From Vandiemenella viatica (taxonomy: Eukaryota > Arthropoda > Insecta > Orthoptera > Morabidae), in NCBI GenBank assembly GCA_031002005.1, contig CM061919.1:18051687-18115686 (forward strand): a stretch of 64,000 nucleotides of DNA. The letters are read 5' to 3'. Positions 37,296-48,989 of the stretch are shown one piece after another. Under the pieces are notes generated by a model. The model saw only the letters and a list, made by a program, of their open reading frames with translations. It did no database searches and was not told the origin of the DNA. Every line of letters begins with the position of its first letter. The stretch's first letter is position 1. A program made the position numbers and the translations under genes.

Positions 37296-37541
37296 CCGAG
37301 CATGGTGGTGTAACGGTTAGCGTACTGGCCTCGCATTCGGGAGGATGGCAGTTCGAATCCCCGTCTGGGCATCCAGATTTGGGTTTTCCATGGTTTCCCA
37401 AATCACTCCAGGCAAATGCTGGGATGCTTCCTTCAAAAGGCCATGGCCGAATTCCTTCCTATTCCTTGCCCCCCATCCTTTCCTGTCTCTAAAGACCTCG
37501 CTGTTAAGAGACGTTAAGCAGTTAAATAAATAAATAAAAAA
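37296..37541 (+). mobile_element. tRNA-derived SINE (right haplotype)
   Basis: Allelic to 23683-23927, with the same A-box-like and B-box sequences and the same duplication accaagttaattca at 37282-37295 and 37542-37555. The A-tail is one base longer. Confidence 0.9.
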
Positions 37542-37555
37542 ACCAAGTTAATTCA

Positions 37556-38648
37556 AGCTAGAAATCAGGTTTTTACAGTTTTGAGAAAGTAACTGAACAA
37601 GGCAGTATTTTCTTTTGCATCATCCTTAAGCATTCGTTTGGAAGAGTACAAAAATTCACAGTAAATCAAAGGAAACAGGTAGGGGATCGTTCAGTAGTTG
37701 TTTTGAAATATGTGGAATTGTTTAAAGTCACTTTCAGATCAGTAGCTTTAATAATTAAGGAAATATTAATTAGTTAAATTCTATTTTTGTTGATGAGTTT
37801 TACTTCACTCTTTTGAAAACAGTAAACATGCCTTGCTTGATATCAGATGAACGAATATTCAGTTAGAAGTAAAATAAAAGTTAATATATTTTTCTCGGGC
37901 AACCAGCCGTGTTAATATATCATATTTGCGGGACGTTTCGAAGGCGTCCATCTCTGCCTCCATTCTCAAAGTTATCCCAGCTTTGTAACTGTAAAATTGT
38001 AGTAGTTATTAACAAGTTTCGGAATATTAGAAAATAATTGTTTATGGCCCAACTTGAAGCTACAAGAATTTTTATAAGTATCAAAACTAACACTTTTAAA
38101 TCACACTAGCTTGTGTCAAAGTTTCAGAGTGCCAAGGTCATAAATCTGATGAAATCTTCGAGCTTGGGATTTTACATTTGATCAGATCATGAGAATACTT
38201 CCATGAGAAACAGGAAGACTTCGTGTTCCCACGGATGTTTCTATATTTAGCTGTCTTTGGTTTTCCTCTTGGCCAGTCCATTTCAAGTCATCTAAGCATA
38301 ACCACGCTCTGCGGTGGGTCATTTTGGTATGATGGCCAGTCCTGCAGATTCAGTTAGAGTAACTATGTTGTTTTGAGGTAGCATTTACGCCATGTAGTGT
38401 GACGGAGTAACCTAAGTTAAAGAAGTTAACTTAATTTTTCGTGGCGTGTGACAAAAATTTTATTTGCTTCCATGCATCAGTTAGATTTATTTTTAACAAT
38501 GGGGTTTGGACTGGCTCGATTGGTTAATCGAAACTGCATTTTCATTTCTTTGGAGACTTTCTGATGCCAGTTTAGTGTTGTGACTTTGTTAAAATTTGAA
38601 GAATGTAGTGATTATCAATCAACATCTACTAGTGACTTTTATTAACTA
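37556..38648. other. Intronic DNA, nothing recognised
   Basis: Collinear with 23942-25030 of the left haplotype. No coding sequence or named element is supported. Confidence 0.55.
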
Positions 38649-38871
38649 CTAGCTGTTACCCCGCGACTTCGTACGCTTGAACTTGGAGTTTCATTGCCAG
38701 AATTGGATATAGAAAACTGTTAGTAACGTAAGATTTGTCCCAAACAACACCGAGTCGACATAATATGATGGAGAAGCCATCATTATATCATCCTATCGTC
38801 TAATCTGTCTCATGAAGAGAATCAATTTACAACATATTTAAAAACAGAAAAGTAAGCGAAGGTGCGGGGAT

Positions 38872-38900
38872 GTGTGTGTGTGTGTGTGTGGGGGGGGGGG
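38872..38900 (+). repeat. (TG)n and G-run
   Basis: A TG dinucleotide run followed by about ten G inside the Helitron, likely unstable in length. Confidence 0.85.
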
Positions 38901-39439
38901 TTACTGATGGCAGCTTTATTTCAGCTTGGTTTTTTCTTCTTTCTTCAACATGAGCATCTGAATCTTATAATCTAATAGCAGCACATTGTCTTCTAGACCT
39001 GCACCTTAGGCCAGGTTTACGTCCGTAAGGAATGTCAAAAAGGAAGACAAATTGGTGCCAGAAACTTTTATACAGACACAAATGAATAGTACAGTGCAGA
39101 GCAAATTGACTTCTATGCTAAATAATAAATTTTGTTTCTTATCGAAATTTATAAACAAATCATACACTAACAGACTGCGCGACTGAGCAACCAACGTAAC
39201 ATTACAGACTAACACACGAATCTGTCTGTCTTTCATCATTCGATAAGTTCTTAAAATTTCGTGACAAAAACTGTTGTTCATACCGAAAAAATGTCCTGTG
39301 TCCTTCTTACACTATTTCATTGTTAAATTCCATCAATATTTATATAGCCATTTAGTCGTCAAAACGTAACAAAAAGACAGAAACTTACTTCCACATTTAT
39401 AATATAATAGCTGGTACCCACGACTTCGTTCGTGATTGT

Positions 39440-40860
39440 AAAGAATTCATATTGACAGCTGAAGACATCTAACCACCATAGTGCACGATGGGAGACTCGA
39501 TACTATACCACACACAAATACCAGTGTTGTGCGCTATGTAGTTCCGGCAGCAAAGTAAAATTTACGGATACACACAAGTCTTTGGATGAAATACGAAAAT
39601 AATCATGATCTACCAATTTCAAACACCATATCACACACACTTCAAAAGTTACCGAATTTCGGCCAACGTTGTGATCGATGGGAGACTCTGTGTTACTACC
39701 ACACACAAACGCCAGTGATCTGCTATTGATAGTTTTCACTTAAAAGTGATACACCGTGACACATGCGTCTTTGGCAGAAATATGAAATTGCCGCAGGTCG
39801 ATCACTTTCAACCCCCACATCTCCCACACCCCCATAGCTACCGAAATCTAACAACCATAGTGCACTACATGAGATACGATTCTACTACCAAACACAAACA
39901 CCAATGCTCTATGCTATGTAGTTGTGGCAGAAAAGTGACATATGCGGAGACAGTCGAAATACATAAATATCCTTGGTCGGCCACTTACAACCACCATATC
40001 TACCACAGTACCACAGTTTCTGAAATTCGGCCCGCTGTTGTGATCGAAAGGTGACTCTGTGCTATTACACACAAACACCAGTTATCTGTGATCTATAGTT
40101 TTCGCTGAAAAGTGATACACCATGACACTTTAGTCTTTGACAGAAGTATGAAATTGCCACAGGTCGACCACTTTCAACCCCCATTTCTCCCACACCTCCA
40201 TAGCTACCGACATCTAACAACCATAGTGCACTACATGAGATACGATTCTACTACCAAACACAAACACCAATGCTCTATGCTATGTAGTTGTGGCAGAAAA
40301 GTGACATATGCGGAGACAGTCGAAATACGAAAATATCCTTGGTCGGCCACTTACAACCTCCATATCTACCACAGTACAACAGTTTCTGAAATTCGGCCGC
40401 TGTTGTGATCGAAAGCTGACTCTGTGCTACTACTACACACAAACGCCACTTATCTGTGATCTATAGTTTTCGCTGAAAAGTGATACACCATGACACTTTT
40501 GTCTTTGGCAGAATTATGAAATTGCCACAGGTCGACCACTTTCAACCGCCATATCTCCCACAACCCCATAAGTACCGACATCTAACAACCATAGTGCACG
40601 ACAGGAAAGACGATTCTACTACCACACACAAACACCAAAGGTTTATGTTATGTAGTTGTGGCAGGAAAGAGAAGTATACGGAGATACGAAAGTTTGGTAG
40701 AAATATGAAAACGCCCTGCACTGACCAACTTTAATCATTATATCTCCCACATCCCCACAGCTATCGGCATTCGGCCAATGTTGTGCACGACAGGAAACTC
40801 CATGCTACTTCCACCCACAAACATCAGTGATCTGTGCTAGGTAGTGGTTGCTGAAAGTGA
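39440..40860. repeat. Tandem array with a 366-base dimeric period inside the Helitron
   Basis: The marker gatacacc(a/g)tgacac starts at about 39749, 40112 and 40480, spacings near 366. Within each period there are two related halves of about 183 bases. One has tgaaattgcc(g/a)caggtcga and the other has aaatatccttggtcggcc. The two half-types alternate, which is a higher-order dimer structure as in satellite DNA. Confidence 0.82.
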
Positions 40861-41405
40861 AATATAGGAAAAAACACGTCTATTTTTATACATATTTAAG
40901 ATTACCCTTCCTAGTTTGGGGTTAAATCAAGCTAGGTGGCGACCAAGTTAATGTTGCAAAGCATGAACTAAAATTATCCAAGCCTTGATCAAAGTAATAG
41001 CTGAGACTGAAGGTTTTGCTGTAACCCCAGCTAAACTTCTTTCTTATGACACATTTTTTTCTTGTTAATCCTTCAAAGGAAAACAAACTATTATTTTAGT
41101 CAATTTAAAAAAAAATGAATCTGAAATCCTAATAACAGCAAATAGTAGCAAAAAAAAAAAAAAAAATGCACTTGGGAAATGTGGGGATTGAACTCACAAC
41201 CTTTTGGGTACTGACACATTCATCAGACTACACAACTATTGGGTTGGCTTAGCAAATATGACTTTTCTATATGTATATATTATTATCAATTTTAATGGAA
41301 CTAACACTCCGGTGTCAATTTCCCCAGTTATTCATTTAACCCTTTTTGTACACATTTTTTAAAAATTTCTTTTATAATTGCAATGTTGAATTCCTCCCCC
41401 ACTTA

Positions 41406-43287
41406 CTATTCTGATTTACAAATTTTAATTTTAAATTCCTTAAGCGTTTTTGGAAAGTTATTCATCACTACACTTGGTAATTTGTTCCAATCTAGGGATT
41501 GCAATCCAGCAAAGCGGGATCCCGCAATCCCGCGGATCATTAGACAGTCTGGCGGATCCCGCAAAAAATTAAGCGGATCCGCTATCCGCAAAATCCGGCG
41601 GAAACGTATGTCAGTCTGCGTGACTCGCTGCCCCACTCGATCTTTATCGGATGTTTTGCACTGTCCTACCCTTGCAGTTTACATTTGGCTCGTGTGAATA
41701 AACGTTTGTTTTTGTCAACCTTCGTCATTCGTAAGTAAGTAGATACACTTTTACGTATTCATTTTCGAGTACACATTTCTGTAGTTTGAGTTATGTTGCG
41801 TATTAAGTACGATTTTCTAACTAAATAATTATTTTTTAAGTGTCGCACACGTTATCTGAACTACACGGTTGCAGCTTTTTATTCACGGTTTCATTATCCC
41901 CATTTTCTGTATTTGCAGATAAAGTAATTATGACAATTTCCTAATTTGCGGCTGAAAATTTGATTATTCGTTGTTATGAAACTAATGTTATCGTAATTTT
42001 AATGATCGCGTACCTATTTATTTAACAGCTATCAAAAGGAAATTGTGTATCTTTTGACTTATTGTTGTTTTGGCCGCTGCCTCAATGCGTTTCTTTGACG
42101 AAAGCCACCTGCTTACATGTGCCGCTCAGCTTTCGATTAATTCCTCTTCACCTTGTTATTATTTCGATTAAAGGTAAAAACGTTATAATGAAATTTTCAC
42201 GGGTGTATCGACGAATTGTGTTGTAGGAACACCATACTTCGACGGTTGCCTCCACCGTCTCCCTCACTGGTAAAATCTCGTGTTTTTACAGTGAAATCCG
42301 GAGATTCAACCTATGAAAACTTCACTGCAATCATTCGCCGAGAAAGTCTCCTTTCTTACTAAAAAGTAATAATTTCCACTCTTATAACGTCGTTACGCCA
42401 CATATGTAAAATTGAAATACTTGACAGTTTAAGTGTTGGTGAGTAGTTTCCTTTAATAACATTGAATCAACTGTAAGATTAATCAAGAAATCAGGAGATA
42501 TAATAATGAATCCCACAAAAACAATTCTTGTAAAAAAATAATAATAATAATAGCCAAGTCTCGTGCTTGTGCAGTGACAAAAAGTTATGAGATCTTGTTC
42601 TGAGCTAAGTCTACACTTTACAGAGTATATTCACTTCACTTTGTGAAATGGAATGCTTTCTATCGGTGTTATGGAACGTATATTTTGAATTTTTTAAAAA
42701 AACTCTGGTAACTTGGCCACTAAGCAAACCACGATTTAAATTCATGTGATGTATTGTAATGCACATAATATGACCTAACACTGAATATTTTCAATTTTTA
42801 TTATTTATTTAAAAATTGGTTTAGATTAAAAAACAAAAATGTAAAACCTCGAAATGTACTTGAGACATGCTAAAAACTTTTAGTATCATTTTGCCAGTTA
42901 AAATATTGTTAACTATTAATTTGTATCATTTAACATTAAAATTGATTTATTAATTTAATTATTAATTAATTTATTAAGGTTTTAAGTAACTATGTTTTAA
43001 ATATAAGCGTTAAAAAAAGGTTTGCGCCAATCCCGCACGGATCCCGCGGGATTGGCGCAAATCCCGCGCGGATCCCGCGGGATTGAAAACACTGCGGGAT
43101 TGCAATCCTTATTCCAATCCCTGACACCCTTACCAACAAAAGAAAATTTTCCCACTCCCTTATGCATGAAATCAAGTGAAAGCTTGTGGTCATGGTCACC
43201 ATTCCCCTTCCATGCACTATTGCTAATTCTTTGACCAATATCTCTCCAAGCACCATCACCAACATATGCCCTGTATATTCCAAGCAC
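41406..43287 (-). pseudogene. CR1-like RT C-terminal fragment, split by the hAT element
   Basis: Allelic to 25537-25791. The coding remnants are at 43287-43112 (GIYRAYVGDGAWRDIGQRIS onward) and 41492-41406 (DWNKLPSVVMNNFPKT). The 1.6-kb hAT element sits between them, so only the outer parts are RT sequence. Confidence 0.65.
41493..43111. mobile_element. Non-autonomous hAT transposon, private to the right haplotype
   Basis: The terminal inverted repeat is TAGGGATTGCAATCC at the left (41493-41507), mirrored by ggattgcaatcctta at the right (43097-43111) with one mismatch. The flanking 8-base duplication is ttccaatc at 41485-41492 and 43112-43119, and the left haplotype has a single ttccaatc in the uninterrupted sequence. 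An 8-base duplication with a TA(G)GG-type terminus identifies hAT. The 1.6-kb interior has no transposase frame. Both ends carry repeated GCGGGATCCCGC-type motifs. Confidence 0.93.
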
Positions 43288-43349
43288 TCTCTCTTCAGTT
43301 TTTAATTCAATTCCTCATTAGCGAAAGCCAACTAGTACGAATGGTATTA

Positions 43350-44165
43350 TAATTCCAAGAGCACAAAATCTCAGGGCTCTGTTCTAAGTGGGCAGAGTGA
43401 TGCAGATAAAGAGGGGAGTGAAGTGTAATAGTGTTTTAAGTTTAGTTGTGGGCATTTTTTTCTGTATGTTGTATCTCACCAACCGTATTTGATGACAGAT
43501 GTACCATTCTAGTGCTGAAAATGTGTTTTACAACTTTGATAGTAGGTCTTGATAGCTATGATAGTTTTTAAGAAAACCTTGGCTAATTATAAAATAAGTT
43601 ACGTTTTGTATCTGCTTCGTGATAAAATGTGAATATGTTTTTACTTTTATACAGTAATTATGTCCAAAACTGCATGTTCATTCAGCGGTTTACCTCTCCA
43701 AATTACTTACAGTACAATGAAATGATACTAGGGCTGATAATTTAAGAGCTGCAAGACGTTTATTACAATTATAGCACTTAAGACCTACTTATGCCATCTT
43801 GATCTGAAAAAAATTATGATGTGGTCTCCTCAAAAATGGGGACTATTCAGGACTTAGGTATTAAATAACATCTGTGCTATTTTTCAGCTCTATTATTTTT
43901 TTCCGAGGTTTGTACCTATAATTCCCCGGGGAGTGGCGTGCGGTGCTTTCGACAACACGTTGATTCATTTGTATTTGTTTTGATGCGTATCTCAATAACC
44001 TTGTGTCACAAGCAGAGAACTATCTAACCATTCTAACACTGATAGTTTGATAGTCTTTCACCTATACAGATTTTCCAAAGGTCATGTATTGTATCGCCTT
44101 CATTTATAAAATGTGAGTATACTATTACTTTTATACAATAACCAGTTGACCCAACAGACATTGTC
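43350..44165 (+). mobile_element. Diverged relative of the palindromic transposon arm (right haplotype)
   Basis: Allelic to 25840-26640. This copy has about 16 more bases near 43818 (tgtggtctcctcaaaaa) than the left one. It is weakly but collinearly similar to 54660-55460. Confidence 0.6.
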
Positions 44166-44663
44166 CTGTCCAAATGTCAATAAAATTGTTTGCAATTGTT
44201 TTGTAAATTTGTTAAAAGTTGTTGCAAATGTGTAAACAAAGTAAAAATGGAAGAAAATACATAGTTCTGAGTGATCATTGTATTTATTAATGATTGTGTC
44301 AATGATTATTCAGTTTGAGGAGTAGTACATTCAGAAGTATGCCAATGGGAAATTTTACATGCAAGGTGAATTCTATCGGTAGTAAACCAATCGGCAGTAC
44401 ACCACTGAAATGCTGGAAATGTGTGATGTGCCTGGAATCTGATCGACTTGGAACCATGCGGTTTTTTGTCTTCCAAAGTTTAAGTCAGAATTTCATGTTA
44501 ACCAAATGATTTATTTTCTTCCATTAAATTTGAAATGTAAATGTATCTCAAGGTGTTTAAATCATATTTCAATCATCACGCCACCTAACTAGTTTTGATT
44601 GTTTCATAGATCTTGCATCATTCAGTCTAATGCCTCCAGAGACTTTTTATGTGCCTTTGTACA

Positions 44664-45180
44664 TTAATCTAAAATGATTAATTTGCAATGCTGCAGAACT
44701 TTGGCAACTGTACAAGTCTTCGAAAGATTGCATGTTGGAGTTTCATTGATTTGCGTATTGAACGGCAACTTGAATGTTGAATGAACTGTTTGATGGCCTT
44801 CTAACAATGTAGCTGCAATTCCTGATGAAGCTAGTGCAATTTCATTCTGCAAGTGAATTGTTGCCAAAATCAGTGAGATCAAAAACGTTTTTCCAGTTCT
44901 GCCAGGAGAGACGAAGAAGAATTTCCCTCTAGTTCCATTGTTCACATCTTTCATGAGCACATTTTTGTTGCCGATTCAACAGTGGAACATTCTTTTGAAG
45001 TGATCCTCTCAATGCATCACAATCATATTTTTTTTGTGTTTCAACTCTTGATTAAATGTGTCATGCATCGGGTGATTGGGCGCTGTCATGACTAATTGAT
45101 GTAATTGTATTGTTTGATATCATTAAGCACATGTCCTTAATTAATATCAATTCTTCTTTTTCTTCTTTTGTCATTAATCC
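44664..45180 (-). pseudogene. Helitron helicase (Pif1-type) fragment
   Basis: The minus strand has FFFVSPGRTGKTFLISLILA, containing a Walker A motif with Arg in place of the second Gly. It continues SSGIAATLLEGHQTVHSTFK, ETPTCNLSKT and CKLIILD. These are the conserved helicase blocks of Helitron Rep/helicase proteins, closely related to Pif1. Upstream, 45180-44960 decays into stops but still hints at the linker LPLLNxxQ. It is a short pseudogene fragment from an autonomous Helitron and shows that such elements populated this genome. It is not linked to the 38649-40901 element in any way I can show. Confidence 0.8.
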
Positions 45181-45415
45181 GAGCTGAGGAGTGCGAATGA
45201 ACTTATGAAGCAGATGTGTTTATTTTCTTTTCCCAAAATCTCTTCATCCTCTCGCTGAGCTCTTTCCTACATTCATCTGTCCAGGTGTTCCTACTTGTAA
45301 TATACTGTTTGTTGGCAAGTTGGTGATTATTGACCATGCTACTAAATCTATATCTGTCCTGTGCAATATCTATCATTTGTGATTCCAATTTCCTGGAGAT
45401 CCTTTTCGATTTCAA

Positions 45416-45850
45416 TTAGCCAATTGTTTTAGATTTTCATTGAAATGGCCAGGTTAAGAATTTTTTTGGTTTGGCTGTTATTTATTTTATAATATGGGCG
45501 AAGAATTTAATTCTTCTTTTCCTGACTGTGTCCAAAATTTTTTGTGAATGCTCATATAGTTTGTGACTTCATTTTGATCTAAATTCCTCTGATACAAACT
45601 GGGACAAAGATTATCCTTAAAATTTTCCTTTCTGCTTTTCAATATCTTTAATCAAAGTTTCCGATGTATAAATCGCCTCTGGTTTCATTTTGGGATATTG
45701 AATTTTTGTTGTATCTGTTCCAGGTGATTCTATTGGCTTTTTGTGATTTAAATATTCTCTCATTGTTAGCTTCACGATCCAGTCCTGCAAGTTGTATAAT
45801 TTCTCCTAGATATCTGAGTTTAATTACTTGAGAGAAATTTCCAAATCATG
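45416..45850. other. Non-coding, nothing recognised
   Basis: AT-rich sequence between the helicase fossil and the RT fossil. A short minus-strand frame just before it (45415-45203, with RNTWTDECRKELSERMKRFW) may be part of the same decayed retroelement, but I could not identify it. Confidence 0.4.
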
Positions 45851-45853
45851 TTT

Positions 45854-46475
45854 TCATGGATTGTCCATCTTGGTAATGCAAAGATCCTTCCATACAGTGG
45901 ATTTTAGCATATGAGGTATGGAGACCACACTTAGCTGAAATTTCATGGAGTTTTTCAAGAGATCAGATTGCTTGTTGCCTGATGTTGGAGAGAATTGAAA
46001 GATCATCTGCAAAGGCCAAACACCGCAGGTGGAATTTATTTTTGAGTAGCTTGCCAATTGTTATTCCTTTTACTTCTTTCTCCCAGGCTTTGATTACTTT
46101 GTCCAGACCGAGCTTGTTGAGTGAACGGTTAACGTTCTGGCCTCGCATTCGGGAGGACGTGGGTTTGAATCCCCTTCCGAGCATCCAGATTTGGGGTTTC
46201 CATGGTTTTCCCAAATCACTCCAGGCGAATGCCGGGATGCTTCCTTCAAAAAAGCCATGGCCAAATTCCTTCCCGTTCCTTGTCTATCCCGTCTCTAATG
46301 ACCTTAGCCGTCGATAAGGTGTAAAGAAATAAGTAAAAAAAAAAAAAAAACCCTCTTTGTCCAGAACTAGATTGAACAAAAGGGAGAATAATCCATCTCC
46401 TTGTCCAATTCGTGTTCTGATTTGAAAATGTTCAGATACGTCACATAAGAACCTGACTTTCGAGACAGTACCCAT
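45854..46475 (-). pseudogene. Non-LTR RT fragment split by a SINE
   Basis: The minus-strand pieces are IGQGDGLFSLLFNLVLDK (46475-46366) and, after the SINE, KVIKAWEKEVKGITIGK and LRCLAFADDLSIL (46106-45980). Together they give the QGD..SPLLFN and FADD boxes of an RT. The SINE at 46108-46354 is inserted between the two boxes with an 11-base duplication. The copy is a short fossil of undetermined clade. Confidence 0.7.
46108..46354 (+). mobile_element. tRNA-derived SINE inserted in the RT fossil
   Basis: The same family as 23683-23927. It has a promoter head with gagtgaacggttaacg, a B-box-like gggtttgaatcccc, a body with ccaggcgaatgccgggatgc, and an A-rich tail of about 17 bases. The target duplication ctttgtccaga is at 46097-46107 and 46355-46365. 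Confidence 0.9.
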
Positions 46476-46589
46476 TAATGTCTGTTTAATTCTCTTTATA
46501 ACAATTCAATAGAAATAAAATAACGATATTTGTTGTACAGATTGCAAGACAACACAAAAATAAAAGATAATTTTATTTTAATTTAGGAT

Positions 46590-47800
46590 AGAATGCATGT
46601 TTCCAAATTTTTCTCCATTTTTTTCATTGGAAAATATTTCATTGAATTATTTCCATCCCGGGAGCATAAGGAACAAAAAATAAAATATAGTAATTGTGCA
46701 TATCCAACGTTCGACTCATGGTCTCGAGTTCGTAAAAAATCTAGTAGAACAAAGCACTTTCTGTTTTTTTCCGAATTTTCCTATTTTCCTGGTAACTTTT
46801 CCGATTTTTCTTTCCCTAAAAAATCGTATTCAGACTATTATAAACATTATAAAAAACTGGTATGTAGAAAAAAACACTTTCAGATTTTCCTTTTCCAAAA
46901 ACCTTATTCGGGCCATTACGATCATTTTAAAAACTAGCCAGATTGGTCCATACTGTAAAGTAGTTTCAGTTTCCAATTTTCCAGGCAACTTTTTTCCGAA
47001 TTTTTCAATTTTTTAATTTTTCTTTCTCTAAACACACTATTCGGATTATTATGAATATTTTTAAAAAATAGGGCAAATTGGTCCTTAGAAAAAATTACTT
47101 TCAATTTTTCTTGAGTTCTTCAATTTTCCTAGTAACTTTTCCAATTTTTCTTTCACTAAAAACCTCATTCAAATATGGCCAAATTGGTTCATAGAAAAAA
47201 GCACTTTCAGTTTTTCAGATTTTTCCAATTTTCTTTCTCTGAAAACTTTTTAAAAAATATAACCAAATTGGTTCATAGAAAATATCACTTTTAGTTTTCC
47301 CGTATTTTCAAATACTCCAAATCTTCCTTATTTTGACCATTACGATGATTTAAAAAATTAGCTAAATGGATCCGTAGAAAAAAGTACTTTCAGTTTTTCA
47401 TGAATTTTCCATTTTTTGGGAAACTCTCCCAATTTTTCTTTCTCTAAAAATCTTATTCAGACTATAATCAACATTTTTGAAAAATAACAAAATCAGTCCA
47501 TAGAAAAAATTAGTTTTACTTTTTCCAAATTTTCCAATTTTCTGGGCAACGTTTACAATTTTTCTTTCTCTAAACACCTTATTCGGATTATTACAAATAG
47601 TTTAAAAAATAGGCAAATCAGTTCTGAGAAAAAAGTCAGTTTTTTTTTAAATTTTCCAATTTTCAAATTATTATTTTTATAATAACCTTATAAGAACTCT
47701 ATGAATATTTAAAAAATAGAAAATTGGTCCATATGAAAGGTACTTTAATTTTCCAGTTTTCTGGACAACTTTTCCAATTTTTCTTTCTCTAAAAACAATA
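46590..47800. repeat. Degenerate AT-rich tandem array
   Basis: Around nine diverged units of roughly 110-135 bases. The recurring blocks are caatttttctttctctaaa, cttattcggattatta, and then caaattggtccatagaaaaaa with cactttcagtttttc. It lies in the long helicase intron. Apparent open frames at 46593-47016 are only this low-complexity repeat. Confidence 0.75.
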
Positions 47801-48060
47801 GGGAGCCTCCATTAATTACGTAAAGTCAATGGGGGGGGGGGGGAGGGGTCCGGCAAAATCTCACTAATTTGGGGGGGGAGCAACAGTTATCTGACATCAT
47901 ATTTTTAAATTCTTGATGGACAATACCGCTAAAAAAAGGACCACAGACGACGCAGATATAGACTTTAAAAAAAGGGGGCGCGAGTACAAGGTCTACAAAC
48001 GACACGGATACCGACTTCGGGGGGGGGGGGGGGGGGAAAGGCGAGATGTATGACTGCCCT
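47801..48060. mobile_element. G-rich MITE-like remnant
   Basis: The start, gggagcctccattaattacg followed by taaagtcaatgggggg, resembles the terminus of short DNA transposons I recall, whose ends read as a tccat-aattacgtaa motif followed by G-runs. G-runs of 9 to 18 bases occur near 47829, 47871 and 48018. No matching right end was found, so this is weak. Confidence 0.35.
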
Positions 48061-48727
48061 TGGAAGCGGAAGAAAAAAAAAGGGTCTCAAAAAAACTATG
48101 AGGTCTTCACCAGAAAGGGGGAGAGGCCGGAATTCTGGAAAAACATTTTATCAATGTAATAATCATTCTGTCCATTTATAATCTGAAAATTTTTGTTTAT
48201 TTATTTTCATTTCAAACCAAGTTTTGAGTTCATAAGAAGCATACTACCTTTTCCTCTTTGTTTCATAGACTTGCTTTTCTTGTATTCTGTGATTTACTTA
48301 CTGTGCAATGTAACTGCAATTACTTATTAATTTGCTTTTGACTTTCATACAGTCTGTTTCATGTTTCTCTGCAAACGAAGGATTGATTCTCTAAAACGAA
48401 TATCAGAATAAGGACATTCTCATATGCTTGTTGTCTTCCTGACATTTATGGTTAGTAATGGTTGCTTCATTATCCTTGTGCATATTTTCCAGTCTGTATC
48501 TTTTTTACTCAACACCACAAAATATCAAGTTTGAAACCTTAGAAATTGTATTTATTAGTCGTATAGACTCTACTTTTGATGTACACACATCTGATCTCCT
48601 GGTAGAAATGTTGTAAAGTGTGTTTGTCACAAACCTACTGCTATCTTTAGAGGTAATTGGTGGATTTACTTTCCACATCCTTCCTTAATTTTGCGGTTAA
48701 TTGCTCTAGTATCTTTCAGCATGTTCT
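48061..48727. other. Intronic DNA, nothing recognised
   Basis: A purine-rich start followed by ordinary AT-rich sequence. No exon, RNA gene or named element is supported. Confidence 0.5.
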
Positions 48728-48930
48728 TAGATTGGCGGGAAGCATGCTTTTAAGGAGGATGTGGGTACAATCCCCAATGAGATTATTCTGAATTCGGTTT
48801 TCCAACGTTTCCTGAAATCACTCTAGGAGGGTCCCAAACTTTTTCTTAACACGTCCTCCTGTTCCATCAAAAGAAAAGTTTCCTTGCTTCCTCCCTCCTC
48901 CCTGGCCAAAATTTCATTATTAAAAAGGTA
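48728..48930 (+). mobile_element. Old SINE fragment
   Basis: A head-like gatgtgggtacaatcccc (a decayed B box), then ttcggttttccaacg and aatcactctagg, match the SINE family in order. The 3' part is eroded. Confidence 0.5.
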
Positions 48931-48989
48931 AGTGACTACTACTTAGTAGTAACAATGACTTCTCAGATGAAACTTACTATGTATGTCAT

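Larger units (their letters stand above)
38649..40901 (-). mobile_element. Non-autonomous Helitron carrying satellite repeats, private to the right haplotype
   Basis: Comparison with the left haplotype (25029-25032) defines a clean 2253-base insert between A and T with no target duplication. On the minus strand it begins TCTTAAATATG and ends CAGCTAG, that is 5'-TC and 3'-CTRR. Just before the end is a short hairpin, gcgtacgaagtcgc, with one bulged base. These are the three diagnostic Helitron traits. The similar end cgaacgaagtcgtgggtacc at about 39411-39437 is a second, older terminus inside it. There is no Rep/helicase coding sequence. Most of the length is tandem repeats. Confidence 0.88.

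Noticed and set aside
39746..40734. Three similar frames of about 84-102 codons in series
   Set aside because: They are successive units of the 366-base tandem array inside the Helitron, not a gene family.
44315..44509. Frame with CWKCVMC
   Set aside because: Short, with no recognised partner. The two Cys pairs may be chance. It overlaps a decayed transposon tail.
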